A DNA stretch of 20,596 nt from Vulcanimicrobiota bacterium (GTDB taxonomy: Bacteria > Vulcanimicrobiota > Vulcanimicrobiia > Vulcanimicrobiales > Vulcanimicrobiaceae): positions 1 to 20,596 of the forward strand of contig JACRTZ010000256.1 in NCBI GenBank assembly GCA_014304965.1, read 5' to 3'. Every line of letters starts with the position of its first letter. The first letter of the stretch is position 1. This document shows positions 7,785-14,864 of this stretch, piece by piece. The notes beneath the pieces are model-generated. The model did not search any database. It was not told the DNA's origin and saw only the letters and a list, made by a program, of their open reading frames with translations. The position numbers and the translations under genes are program-made.

Positions 7785-9113
7785 ATGCCGCTCGTCTGCC
7801 TCGGGCTTTCTCACCAAACCACGCCGGTCGACGTGCGCGAACGGCACGCCTTTCCGGCGGCGCGTATGGGCGAAGCCTTGATCGCGCTGCGCGATTACGA
7901 AGCCGTGCGCGAAGCGGCAATGCTCTCCACCTGCGGACGCATCGAGATCTACGCCGAGCTCGACGACTACGAGACGGGCGTCGAACAGCTCAAATCGTTC
8001 TTGCGAAACTTCCGTCATGGCGGCGTCGAATTCGACCTGGAGTCGTATCTCTACACCCACCTCGGCGGCAAGGCCATCGAACATCTCTTCCGCGTTTCGA
8101 CCGGACTCGACTCGATGCTGATCGGTGAAGCGGAGATCCTCGCGCAGGTCAAAGATGCGTACGTCCAAGCGCAGCGAGCGCGCTCGCTCGGCAAGAGCCT
8201 GCACGCGCTCTTTCGCGAGGCGCTGGCCGCCGGTAAGGCCGCACGCTCTCAGACGCGCATCGGCAGCAACTCGACGAGCATTGCGACCGCGGCAATCGAG
8301 ATCGCCAAACGCAATGTAGGCACCCTTGCAGGCAAGACCGTGCTCGTGATCGGCGCCGGCAAAATGGGTTCGCTTGCGGCCAAGCGCGTCCGCGCCGAGG
8401 GCTGTGAGGACTTGATCGTTGCGAATCGCACGCACGGTACCGCGCGCAGCGTCGTCGAGCGATTGGGAACCGGCGAAGCGCTCGCCCTTCCCGGAATCGT
8501 AGACGCGCTCAAACGCGCCGACGTCGTCGTGACCTCAACCGGTGCGTCGCACTTCTTGCTGGATCCAGGCGACGTCGCCGAAGGGATGCTCGCGCGACCC
8601 GACCGTCCACTCTTCATCGTGGACATCGCCGTGCCGCGCGACGTGGACCCCGAGGTGACCCGTATCCCCAACGTCTCGCTTGTGGACGTGGACGAGCTCA
8701 AAGACGTCGTGCAAGTCACGATCGAGCAGCGGCGCGAAGAGATTCCGCTCGTCGAAGAGATCGTTACCGAGCACGCGCAACGGTACGTGCGCTGGTATCA
8801 GTCGCGCGTCGCGATTCCCGTCGTCGCATCGCTCGTGCAGAAAGCGGAGACGATCCGCGAAAGCGAGATCGCGCGGCTGTTCGCGCGCTGCCCCGAGTTG
8901 ACCGAGCGCGAGCGGATGTTGGTGACCGGCGCGTCGCTTACGATCATCTCGAAACTGCTGCATACCGTCGTCACGCGTTTGCGCGAACGCGCGAGCACCG
9001 ACCGTGCGGCGGCGCTTTCGCTCGCAGGCGTGCTCGACGATCTCTTCGATCTGCAATCGCGCGCCCAGGAAGCGGCGGCCGAACCCCACACGGTCTCGCC
9101 CTCGCTCGAGTGA
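7785..9113 (+). CDS. hemA: glutamyl-tRNA reductase
   Basis: This 442-residue enzyme reduces glutamyl-tRNA to glutamate-1-semialdehyde with NADPH, the committed step of the C5 pathway. The ATG at 7785 gives the expected N-terminus, MPLVCLGLSHQTTPVDVRE. The catalytic cysteine is C50 in LSTCGRIEIY; most family members have TCNRxE here, so the Asn is replaced by Gly. GLDSMLIGEAEILAQVKDAY, the NADPH loop VLVIGAGKMGSLAAK, and the C-terminal dimerisation segment (VTGASLTIISKLLHTVVTRLR) are all present. Its stop overlaps the GTG start of the CobA-HemD gene. No tRNA gene or T-box-like leader is visible upstream. Confidence 0.96.
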   Translation: MPLVCLGLSHQTTPVDVRERHAFPAARMGEALIALRDYEAVREAAMLSTCGRIEIYAELDDYETGVEQLKSFLRNFRHGGVEFDLESYLYTHLGGKAIEHLFRVSTGLDSMLIGEAEILAQVKDAYVQAQRARSLGKSLHALFREALAAGKAARSQTRIGSNSTSIATAAIEIAKRNVGTLAGKTVLVIGAGKMGSLAAKRVRAEGCEDLIVANRTHGTARSVVERLGTGEALALPGIVDALKRADVVVTSTGASHFLLDPGDVAEGMLARPDRPLFIVDIAVPRDVDPEVTRIPNVSLVDVDELKDVVQVTIEQRREEIPLVEEIVTEHAQRYVRWYQSRVAIPVVASLVQKAETIRESEIARLFARCPELTERERMLVTGASLTIISKLLHTVVTRLRERASTDRAAALSLAGVLDDLFDLQSRAQEAAAEPHTVSPSLE

Positions 9114-10630
9114 CCGCGCCGCGGCGCGGTAGGGTCGCACTGGTCGGCGCCGGACCCGGCGACCCGGGGCTGATTACCGTGAAGGGCGCACGCCTGATCG
9201 CGCAGTGCGACGTTCTCGTGTACGACTATTTGGCGGCCGCGCCGATCGTCGCACTCGCGCGGCCCGATTGCGAAAAGATCTACGTCGGCAAGAAAGCGGG
9301 CGCACACACGCTGTCGCAAGACGAGATCACCGCGCTGCTCGTGCGGCTTGCCGGCGAAGGCAAACGGGTCGTGCGGCTCAAGGGGGGCGACGTCTTCGTA
9401 TTTGCGCGCGGCGGCGAAGAAGCGCGCGATCTGCACGCGGCGGGCGTCGCGTTTGAAATCGTCCCCGGCATTACGTCGGCCATCGCGGCACCGGCCTATG
9501 CCGGAATTCCGGTGACGCACCGCGACCACAATACCGCGTTCACGATCGCGACCGGTCACGAAGATCCGCTCAAAGGCTACTCGTCGCTCGATTTCGCCAA
9601 GCTCGCAGACCCCGGGAAAACGCTGGTGTTCTTGATGGCGATGGGCAGCCTCGCCGGCATCGTCGCGCGGCTACTTGAGAACGGCCTCGGCGCCGAAACG
9701 CCCGTGGCGATCGTGCGCGAGGGGACGAAGCCGCAGCAAGAGACGCTCGTCGCGACGCTCGGCACCATCGTCGCAGAGGTCGAGCGCGTCGGTTTCGCCG
9801 CGCCCGCGATCGTCGTGATCGGCGACGTGGTGCGCGAACGCGAGCCGATCCGCTGGTTCGACAACGGTCCGCTGTTCGGCAAGAAGATTCTCATTACGCG
9901 CCCGCAGGGGGCCGCCGAAGAGTTTGCCGCGCGGCTGTGGGAATTCGGCGCGGAGCCGCTGGTCGCGCCGGCGATCGAGATTCGCCTGCCGGCCGACGAA
10001 GCGGCCGCGGTGCGGGCGGTCGAAGCCGTTCGCGAATACGCTTGGGTCGTCTTCACGAGCGCGAACGGCGTCGAGAGCTTTTTCGATCGCTTGACGGCTC
10101 GCGGAGCCGACGCGCGCGCCCTCGGTGACGTGCGCGTGGCCGCCATCGGCGCGAAAACCGCGGACCGATTGGCCGTTCGCGGCGTGATCGCCGATTTCGT
10201 TCCCGACGAGTTCGTCGGCGAAGCGGTCGCAGCCGGCTTGCTCGAACGCACCGAGCCGGGCGAGCGCATCCTGATCTTCGGCGCGCAAGAAGCGCGCGAC
10301 GTCATTCCAGATACGCTCCGAAGCGCCGAGCGTGTCGTGGACATCGTCGCCGGGTATCAGACCGTCGCGCAGCGCGATCCCGCGATCGCGGAGGCGGCGC
10401 GCGCGGCGGATATCTGGACGTTCGCGAGCCCGAGCACTGTTCGCGCGTTCTTGGACAACGTGCCGGACGCGACACCACTCGCGGCGCACAAAACGGTCGC
10501 GTGCATCGGCCCCGTCACCGCGGCGGCTGCGCGCAACGCCGGCTTACCGGTGCACGTCGTCGCCGAGGAATACACCGTGGACGGGCTGCTCGCGGCGCTC
10601 GAGAACCCAGCGCACGAAGTTCTGGGTTAA
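9110..10630 (+). CDS. cobA-hemD: uroporphyrinogen-III C-methyltransferase – uroporphyrinogen-III synthase fusion
   Basis: This is a 506-residue fusion with a GTG start overlapping hemA. Residues 8-245 are CobA/SUMT, which uses two SAM to turn uroporphyrinogen III into precorrin-2: VALVGAGPGDPGLITVKG (9-26), VRLKGGDVFVFARGGEEA (88-105), and VPGITSAIAAPAYAGIPVTHR. The middle motif is usually GGDPFxFGRGGEE, so Pro is Val and Gly is Ala here. Residues 255-500 are a complete two-lobed HemD: ILITRPQGAAEEFAARL (260-276), VVFTSANGVESFF, VACIGPVTAAAARNAG and EYTVDGLLAAL. HemD closes hydroxymethylbilane to uroporphyrinogen III, so the protein passes its product to its own methylase. CobA-HemD fusions are known in other bacteria. 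It supplies the complete HemD that the half domain at the end of the hemC fusion lacks. Confidence 0.95.
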   Translation: MTAPRRGRVALVGAGPGDPGLITVKGARLIAQCDVLVYDYLAAAPIVALARPDCEKIYVGKKAGAHTLSQDEITALLVRLAGEGKRVVRLKGGDVFVFARGGEEARDLHAAGVAFEIVPGITSAIAAPAYAGIPVTHRDHNTAFTIATGHEDPLKGYSSLDFAKLADPGKTLVFLMAMGSLAGIVARLLENGLGAETPVAIVREGTKPQQETLVATLGTIVAEVERVGFAAPAIVVIGDVVREREPIRWFDNGPLFGKKILITRPQGAAEEFAARLWEFGAEPLVAPAIEIRLPADEAAAVRAVEAVREYAWVVFTSANGVESFFDRLTARGADARALGDVRVAAIGAKTADRLAVRGVIADFVPDEFVGEAVAAGLLERTEPGERILIFGAQEARDVIPDTLRSAERVVDIVAGYQTVAQRDPAIAEAARAADIWTFASPSTVRAFLDNVPDATPLAAHKTVACIGPVTAAAARNAGLPVHVVAEEYTVDGLLAALENPAHEVLG

Positions 10631-10633
10631 ACG

Positions 10634-11419
10634 TTGCGGCTAACACTCGCGCCACTGACGAACTTCGACCTCGGGGCCGTCGCGGCAGCCGCGATCGCGT
10701 TCGTCGCGTACCGCGCGCGCGTGCTGACGAGCGGCGGCGCGCTCTGGGCCTTCGCCATCGGCACGCTGACCTTCGGCGCGCTCGGCTGGAGCGGCGCCGC
10801 CATTTTGCTGACTTTTTTTCTCACGTCCGTAGCGCTGTCCCGCCTCGGCCGCGCGCGCAAACGCGCGTTGCTTGCCGGCGTCGAAAAGGGCGGCGTACGC
10901 GACGGCGCGCAAGTTTTCGCGAACGGCGGCGTGGCCGCCATCTGCGCGGCGCTGACGTTCCACGACCCGCGTTATGCGATTGCCTTCGCCGGGGCGTTCG
11001 CGGCGGCGGCCGCCGACACGTGGGGCACCGAACTCGGCGCACTCTATGGCGGTACGCCGCGCTCGATCGTTACCGGGCGCAGAGTGGATACCGGTCTCTC
11101 CGGCGGCGTCACCTGGCTCGGAACTGCCGCTGAGGTTGGCGGGGCCGCGGTCGTCGCGGCCGTCGCGTTCACGTTCGGACTTCCGTTCGTTGCGGTGCTC
11201 GCCGGCGGCGTCGCTGGAGCGTTCGTGGATTCGCTGCTCGGCGCGACGGTGCAAGCGAAGCGCTGGTGCGCGCAGTGCGGACGCGCTTGCGAATCCGATC
11301 CGCACGTGTGCGGCGCAAGCACCGAATTGCTCCGCGGCGCGGGCTGGTTCGGCAACGATGCCGTCAATCTCGCCGCTACCATGGTGGGCGCGGCGGTCGC
11401 GTTCGCGCTCGCGCGCTAG
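10634..11419 (+). CDS. DUF92 (TMEM19/VTE6-like) integral membrane protein
   Basis: This is a 261-residue polytopic membrane protein with a TTG start 3 bases after the cobA-hemD stop. The start is set by position only, as no ATG or GTG gives full length. Family features seen: GGALWAFAIGTLTFG in an early helix, AAADTWGTELGALYGG, DTGLSGGVTWLGTAAEVGG, and a late AGGVAGAFVDSLLGATVQ. A cysteine-rich loop, WCAQCGRACESDPHVCG, precedes the last helix. The plant member VTE6 is reported to be a phytyl-phosphate kinase; most bacterial members have no proven role. Placement at the end of a tetrapyrrole run would suit isoprenoid or phytol-like chemistry, but that is inference. It ends tail-to-tail with the glutaredoxin gene, sharing 4 bases (CTAG). 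Confidence 0.87.
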   Translation: MRLTLAPLTNFDLGAVAAAAIAFVAYRARVLTSGGALWAFAIGTLTFGALGWSGAAILLTFFLTSVALSRLGRARKRALLAGVEKGGVRDGAQVFANGGVAAICAALTFHDPRYAIAFAGAFAAAAADTWGTELGALYGGTPRSIVTGRRVDTGLSGGVTWLGTAAEVGGAAVVAAVAFTFGLPFVAVLAGGVAGAFVDSLLGATVQAKRWCAQCGRACESDPHVCGASTELLRGAGWFGNDAVNLAATMVGAAVAFALAR

Positions 11420-11685
11420 CCTTTCGAGGTGGTCGCGGCCTTCCCGAACTTCTTGTCGAGGTAGGGCAAGATGTCGTCGTCGTCGTCGAGCACGACATCG
11501 CCGTCGACCAACACCGGGATGCTCGTCTGGCCCGAAACCTTGCTGACTTCTTCGCGTTCGGAGTGCGAGCGCGGGACGTTGACGTTCTTGTAGTCGAGCA
11601 GCAGGTCGGTCAATTTCTGCCGTACGCGCGCGCAGTACGGGCACCATTCCGCTTGATAGAGGACGAGATCGGTGGGACGACCCAT
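11416..11685 (-). CDS. glutaredoxin-like protein
   Basis: This 89-residue thioredoxin-fold protein has the dithiol motif CPYC at residues 15-18 (LVLYQAEWCPYCARVRQKL) and the cis-proline segment TSIPVLVDGD (54-63). It should reduce disulfides or glutathione-like mixed disulfides in the cytoplasm. The tail is acidic then basic (DDDDD, KKFGK). The ATG is preceded at 11692-11696 by AAGGA with a 6-base spacer, one of the better ribosome binding sites in the window. It is encoded alone on the minus strand and overlaps the DUF92 stop by 4 bases. A gamma-glutamyl ligase of the GCS2 type is encoded 3.2 kb away, which may or may not be relevant. Confidence 0.92.
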   Translation of the reverse strand: MGRPTDLVLYQAEWCPYCARVRQKLTDLLLDYKNVNVPRSHSEREEVSKVSGQTSIPVLVDGDVVLDDDDDILPYLDKKFGKAATTSKG

Positions 11686-11698
11686 GCGTGTTCCTTTG

Positions 11699-11716
11699 TG
11701 GTGACGAGCTTCACCA
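11699..11716. promoter_or_regulatory. small inverted repeat upstream of glutaredoxin
   Basis: TGGTGA (11699-11704) and TCACCA (11711-11716) form a perfect 6-base inverted repeat with a 6-base centre. It lies just upstream of the glutaredoxin ribosome binding site, in the 127-base gap between the divergent glutaredoxin and TonB-like genes. It could be an operator half-site pair, but it is short enough to occur by chance. Confidence 0.2.
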
Positions 11717-11734
11717 ACCCTGAAGCCGTCCCGG

Positions 11735-11775
11735 ACGCTGAAGGTTGCAGCGCCAGGGCAACTGGCCGGCAGCGT
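11735..11775. other. nested hairpin in the glutaredoxin/TonB-like intergenic region
   Basis: ACGCTG (11735-11740) pairs with CAGCGT (11770-11775), and inside it GTTGC (11744-11748) pairs with GCAAC (11758-11762). It ends 37 bases before the GTG at 11813, so it may lie in the leader of the TonB-like gene. It could equally be a terminator-like element or chance pairing. No poly-T follows. Confidence 0.25.
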
Positions 11776-11812
11776 GTAACGTTCCGACCTCGTCGACCGG
11801 AGTGTATATCGC

Positions 11813-12607
11813 GTGTCGCCATCGAGGGAAGATCGCCGCCGTCTCTTCACCTCGCTCGGTCTCTCGACCGTGCTACAGATTCCGCTTGCCTTCATTTTCT
11901 TCGCAGCGACGATGTTGTGGTATGCCGTCATCCAAGAGGAGCAACCACTCGGCTTGCCTGCCCACGATCGGGCAGGCGTCACCATGTTCGTCATCGAGCA
12001 CCGCGCTCGCGCGGCGAGTTCCGCGACCGAGCGCCAAGCTCGCAGCGTCGCACTCGCGCCGAAACACCGCGACGTGAAGGCCCGGCCGCACACGATTTCG
12101 CGCGACGTCAAAATTTTATCGGTCATGAATCGGGCTTCGAAAGTGGAGCGCGTCGCCTCGGCCAGACGCGCCGTCAACGCAACCCGCGCGACGCTGCAAG
12201 CCGCAAAGGCACCGGTGGACGACTCCCCGACCGATCCCATTCCGAGCGTCGCAGCATCTCCGCAACCGAGCGCCGCGCCGGCCGTCACGACGGCGGCGCT
12301 AACGTCGACGCAACAGATCGCGACTCAGCGCGGTTCCGAGGGCCCGGTCGGCGGCTGGGGCCAGAACTTTGAGAAGCCGATGCTCGCCGACGATGCGGTG
12401 CTCAGCGACCTGCGCGCAAAATACCATTTCGCTTCGGCGATCGTCGTGCGCGTGGACGAAAACGGGAAGGCGCTCAAAGTGACATTGCCCGATTCTATTC
12501 CAAGCGACGCCCGCGCGGAGATCGAAAAACGCCTCGTCGCCTTGCACTACGTCCCCGCGGAATGCAATGGTCTTCGCTGCATCGGCACGCTGCAAATCAC
12601 GCTTTAG
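11813..12607 (+). CDS. TonB-like membrane-anchored protein
   Basis: This 264-residue protein has one N-terminal membrane anchor (about 18-40: STVLQIPLAFIFFAATMLWY), preceded by a basic cytoplasmic stretch (PSREDRRR). A long basic, then Ala/Pro/Thr-rich spacer follows (about 60-175). A C-terminal domain of about 75 residues has the look of TonB_C: IVVRVDENGKALKVTLPDSI, then a helix and HYVPAECNGLRCIGTLQITL. C251 and C256 could form a disulfide if the domain is periplasmic. TonB proteins pass proton-motive energy from ExbB/ExbD to outer-membrane receptors; no exbB, exbD or receptor gene is in the window. The GTG start has GGAG about 10 bases upstream. Other single-anchor periplasmic proteins are possible. 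Confidence 0.65.
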   Translation: MSPSREDRRRLFTSLGLSTVLQIPLAFIFFAATMLWYAVIQEEQPLGLPAHDRAGVTMFVIEHRARAASSATERQARSVALAPKHRDVKARPHTISRDVKILSVMNRASKVERVASARRAVNATRATLQAAKAPVDDSPTDPIPSVAASPQPSAAPAVTTAALTSTQQIATQRGSEGPVGGWGQNFEKPMLADDAVLSDLRAKYHFASAIVVRVDENGKALKVTLPDSIPSDARAEIEKRLVALHYVPAECNGLRCIGTLQITL

Positions 12608-12610
12608 CGC

Positions 12611-12636
12611 GCGGCCGATGAGGCGGCTACGGCCGC
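12611..12636. terminator. weak hairpin between convergent genes
   Basis: GCGGCC (12611-12616) and GGCCGC (12631-12636) form an exact 6-base inverted repeat between the convergent TonB-like and ATP-grasp-like genes. It overlaps the end of the latter. The stem is strong in GC but short, with no T-run, and might end transcription from both sides. Confidence 0.25.
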
Positions 12637-13841
12637 CAGATGCCGATCGAAGAGCCGACCCAGGTCATGTTCTTGTTAAAGTCCACGCCGAGCAATTCGC
12701 CGCGCGCGAGCCGGCAGAGATTCGTGGCGGCGACCAGTTTGGGCTCGTCGTCGGGGCGCAGGTACATCATGCGGATTTCGACCTTGACGCCGCCGCCGTC
12801 CGCGGCCGCAAGCGCGGGTTCGTAGGCGATCTTCTCCTGCAGGCACCAAGCGTCGCGCGCATTCGCCGGCATCGCCGCGACGTCCGCAGCGCTTGGGCGC
12901 ACGTTGACGCCGCCGCCCGCGAACGAAAACAGCGGCTTGAGCACGTAGCGTTCGCTCAGATGGTCCGGCACGCTATCCACATCGGACAGTAATCGCGTCT
13001 TCGGCACCGCCGGGTGGTCGAGAAACGGCAGCGAGTACTTCGACCAAATGAAGAACCAGTTCGGATGGGGCGACCACTCGACGTCGAGTTCGTCGCGCAG
13101 GTCGAACGGGAGCGTCACGTTCTTGCGCTCGATCTCGTCGATGACCAGGCGGTAGTAGATCCGCTCGATCGCGCGTTCGCGGCCGGACGCATCGCGGCGG
13201 TACAACTTCCGGCCGCGTTTGGTCAGCATCGTCGGGCACACCGGCTCGACGCCGAACAGCATCTCGGTCGCCGCGAAATCCGGATACGTCTTTTGGGAGC
13301 GCGGGTCGAGATCGAGCAACACCACGTCGGCGGGATCGTGCTCCCCGACGATCGTTCGCCGCGCGAGATCGAGCAGCGAGTCGCGGTCGAGGCCGCCGAA
13401 CCACGACGACCATTCGCCGGTCAATCCCTCGGTCGTTTGCAGTTCGCGCTCCCATGCGTCGCGCTGCAGCGTCTCGAATCCGAGCAGCGACGGAAAGCCT
13501 TGCAGCTCGACGAGCCGCGGCCCGAGCGATCCGTCGGCTTCGCGCACGATCGCAAAATCCACGACCGCAAAAGTGGGCAGCGGCGTTTCGTTCGGAACGT
13601 TCCAACGAGCGGGTACGGCCGCGCGCATCCGCGCGATCCGCGTGGCATCGGAGAGCTGTGCGACGATGGCGTCGCTCGCCGCGACGCAGCGCTCGTGCAA
13701 CCCCGGTGGAAAGAACACCGGCGTTTCCGCGAGCCGGAACGGGACCTCACATCCCAGCGTGCCTTCCAGGTCCGCCACGTAGCGGCGGTACCGTGCGTCG
13801 TCGTACGCGGCGTTGAAGCGCGCGCGAGCGGACGGTTCCAT
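12627..13841 (-). CDS. ATP-grasp-like protein of uncharacterised family (last gene of amidoligase island)
   Basis: This 404-residue protein has no signal peptide or membrane segment. VELQGFPSLLGFE (111-123) is a distinctive mid-N-terminal motif. The C-terminal third resembles an ATP-grasp nucleotide/metal site: RYVLKPLFSFAGGGVNV (298-314) with K302 and a Gly-rich loop, WCLQEKIAYEPA (332-343), VKVEIRMMYL (352-361), NLCRLARGELLGVDFNK (374-390), and the end WVGSSIG. I recall similar unnamed proteins, mainly from Bacteroidetes, but cannot name a function. ATP-grasp enzymes join a carboxylate to an amine through an acyl-phosphate. It begins 23 bases after the amidotransferase-like gene, so it is probably the last step or an accessory ligase of the same unit. 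A glutathionylspermidine-synthase-like fold is an alternative label. Confidence 0.72.
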   Translation of the reverse strand: MEPSARARFNAAYDDARYRRYVADLEGTLGCEVPFRLAETPVFFPPGLHERCVAASDAIVAQLSDATRIARMRAAVPARWNVPNETPLPTFAVVDFAIVREADGSLGPRLVELQGFPSLLGFETLQRDAWERELQTTEGLTGEWSSWFGGLDRDSLLDLARRTIVGEHDPADVVLLDLDPRSQKTYPDFAATEMLFGVEPVCPTMLTKRGRKLYRRDASGRERAIERIYYRLVIDEIERKNVTLPFDLRDELDVEWSPHPNWFFIWSKYSLPFLDHPAVPKTRLLSDVDSVPDHLSERYVLKPLFSFAGGGVNVRPSAADVAAMPANARDAWCLQEKIAYEPALAAADGGGVKVEIRMMYLRPDDEPKLVAATNLCRLARGELLGVDFNKNMTWVGSSIGIWRP

Positions 13842-13864
13842 CTAGCCCGGCAAAAACACGCGCG

Positions 13865-14845
13865 TCAAGCAGCGCGGACGAGCCGCTCGAGCCGCCGTTC
13901 GATCAGGTCCGAGAACACGAGGCGACCGACCCGTAAACGTTCTTCGCGACGATCGCTGCGCAAGACGGGCAGCAAGGCCGACCGCTGATCGTAGACTTCG
14001 CGCGTGATCGTACCGCGCTCGAGCATTCGATCGAGCAAGCCGGCAACACGCTCGGCCGCGCCGATCTCGGGATGGCTGTTGACCGCGAAGATGCGCGGCG
14101 TGCGCGCATCGCGGTCGCGGGCGACTTCCAGCATCGTGAGCGCCGGGTCGGGCTTGCCGGCGGCATCCGAGGCGTACGCGATCGCGGTCATGCCGCGCGG
14201 AAATGCGGGCGAGCGCGGAATCAAATCGTAGTAGCGCGAGTCCAGCACCGGCACGCGCGCATCGCCGCCGTCGGCGAGCGCCGCAAACCAGGGATGCGCG
14301 AGCGCCTGCTGCGTCAAGAGATTCGTGCCGACGCCGCTCGTCGGGCCTTCTTCGCGCAAGACGGGCTCGGCCGCACCCGACCAGCGGCACAGCAACCCGA
14401 AGGTATGACAGACGCCGTAGAGCGCGGCGTTCTCGTCGACGGCGACGTCTTCAAACAACTTCCAGAGCGGCGCTTCCCACGACGGATCCTCGCGGATGAA
14501 CTGCGTGCCGCGCTCTTCGGTGTTGCGGTGCGGGTCGAGATGGCCCGGCCCGCCGGTACCAACGTACAGCAGGTGACGCCCGCTGCGATGGTCGGGAACC
14601 ATCAACCGGTCGCGCACGGCATAGGACGTCACGCGCACGCGCGCACCGCGCGCCGCGAGTTCGCCGTCGAGCGCGCCCGCCTGATCGCGAATCATCGTTA
14701 CGATCGCATCGTGACCGACGTTCGAATACCCGTGGTTCATGTCGAGCACCGCCACGTCCACTGCGGTCGGATCGGGCGCCGGCAGATCGCTCGCGCGTTC
14801 GACCCGCACGTAGGAAAAGCGCGCCGTGCCCAGGTCGAGCGGCAC
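13865..14845 (-). CDS. class I glutamine-amidotransferase-fold protein
   Basis: This 326-residue protein has the class I GATase elements in order. LLYVGTGGPGHLDP (92-105) is the oxyanion Gly-rich loop. LYGVCHTFGLL (142-152) is the nucleophile elbow with C146. FAVNSHPEIG (253-262) carries H258 and E260 to complete the triad. Such domains release ammonia from glutamine or, in the C26 peptidase branch, cut gamma-glutamyl bonds. The GTG start at 14845 follows GAGGAG at 14849-14854 (3-base spacer) and lies 19 bases after the GCS2 stop. The open frame runs further up, but that part lies inside the GCS2 gene. There is no fused synthetase domain, so it must act with a partner, most simply one of the ligases beside it, or remove a gamma-glutamyl group put on by the GCS2 enzyme. 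The substrate is unknown. Confidence 0.82.
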   Translation of the reverse strand: MPLDLGTARFSYVRVERASDLPAPDPTAVDVAVLDMNHGYSNVGHDAIVTMIRDQAGALDGELAARGARVRVTSYAVRDRLMVPDHRSGRHLLYVGTGGPGHLDPHRNTEERGTQFIREDPSWEAPLWKLFEDVAVDENAALYGVCHTFGLLCRWSGAAEPVLREEGPTSGVGTNLLTQQALAHPWFAALADGGDARVPVLDSRYYDLIPRSPAFPRGMTAIAYASDAAGKPDPALTMLEVARDRDARTPRIFAVNSHPEIGAAERVAGLLDRMLERGTITREVYDQRSALLPVLRSDRREERLRVGRLVFSDLIERRLERLVRAA

Positions 14846-14864
14846 GCGCTCCTCGGTGGTACTC

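Noticed and set aside
6514..7920. Long minus-strand frame (468 codons) opposite panE and hemA
   Set aside because: Arg/Asp/Val-rich translation without family features, antisense to well-supported genes.
13014..13988. Plus-strand frame of 324 codons across the ATP-grasp-like gene
   Set aside because: No motif, Arg/Glu-rich, antisense to the protein with ATP-grasp-like signatures.
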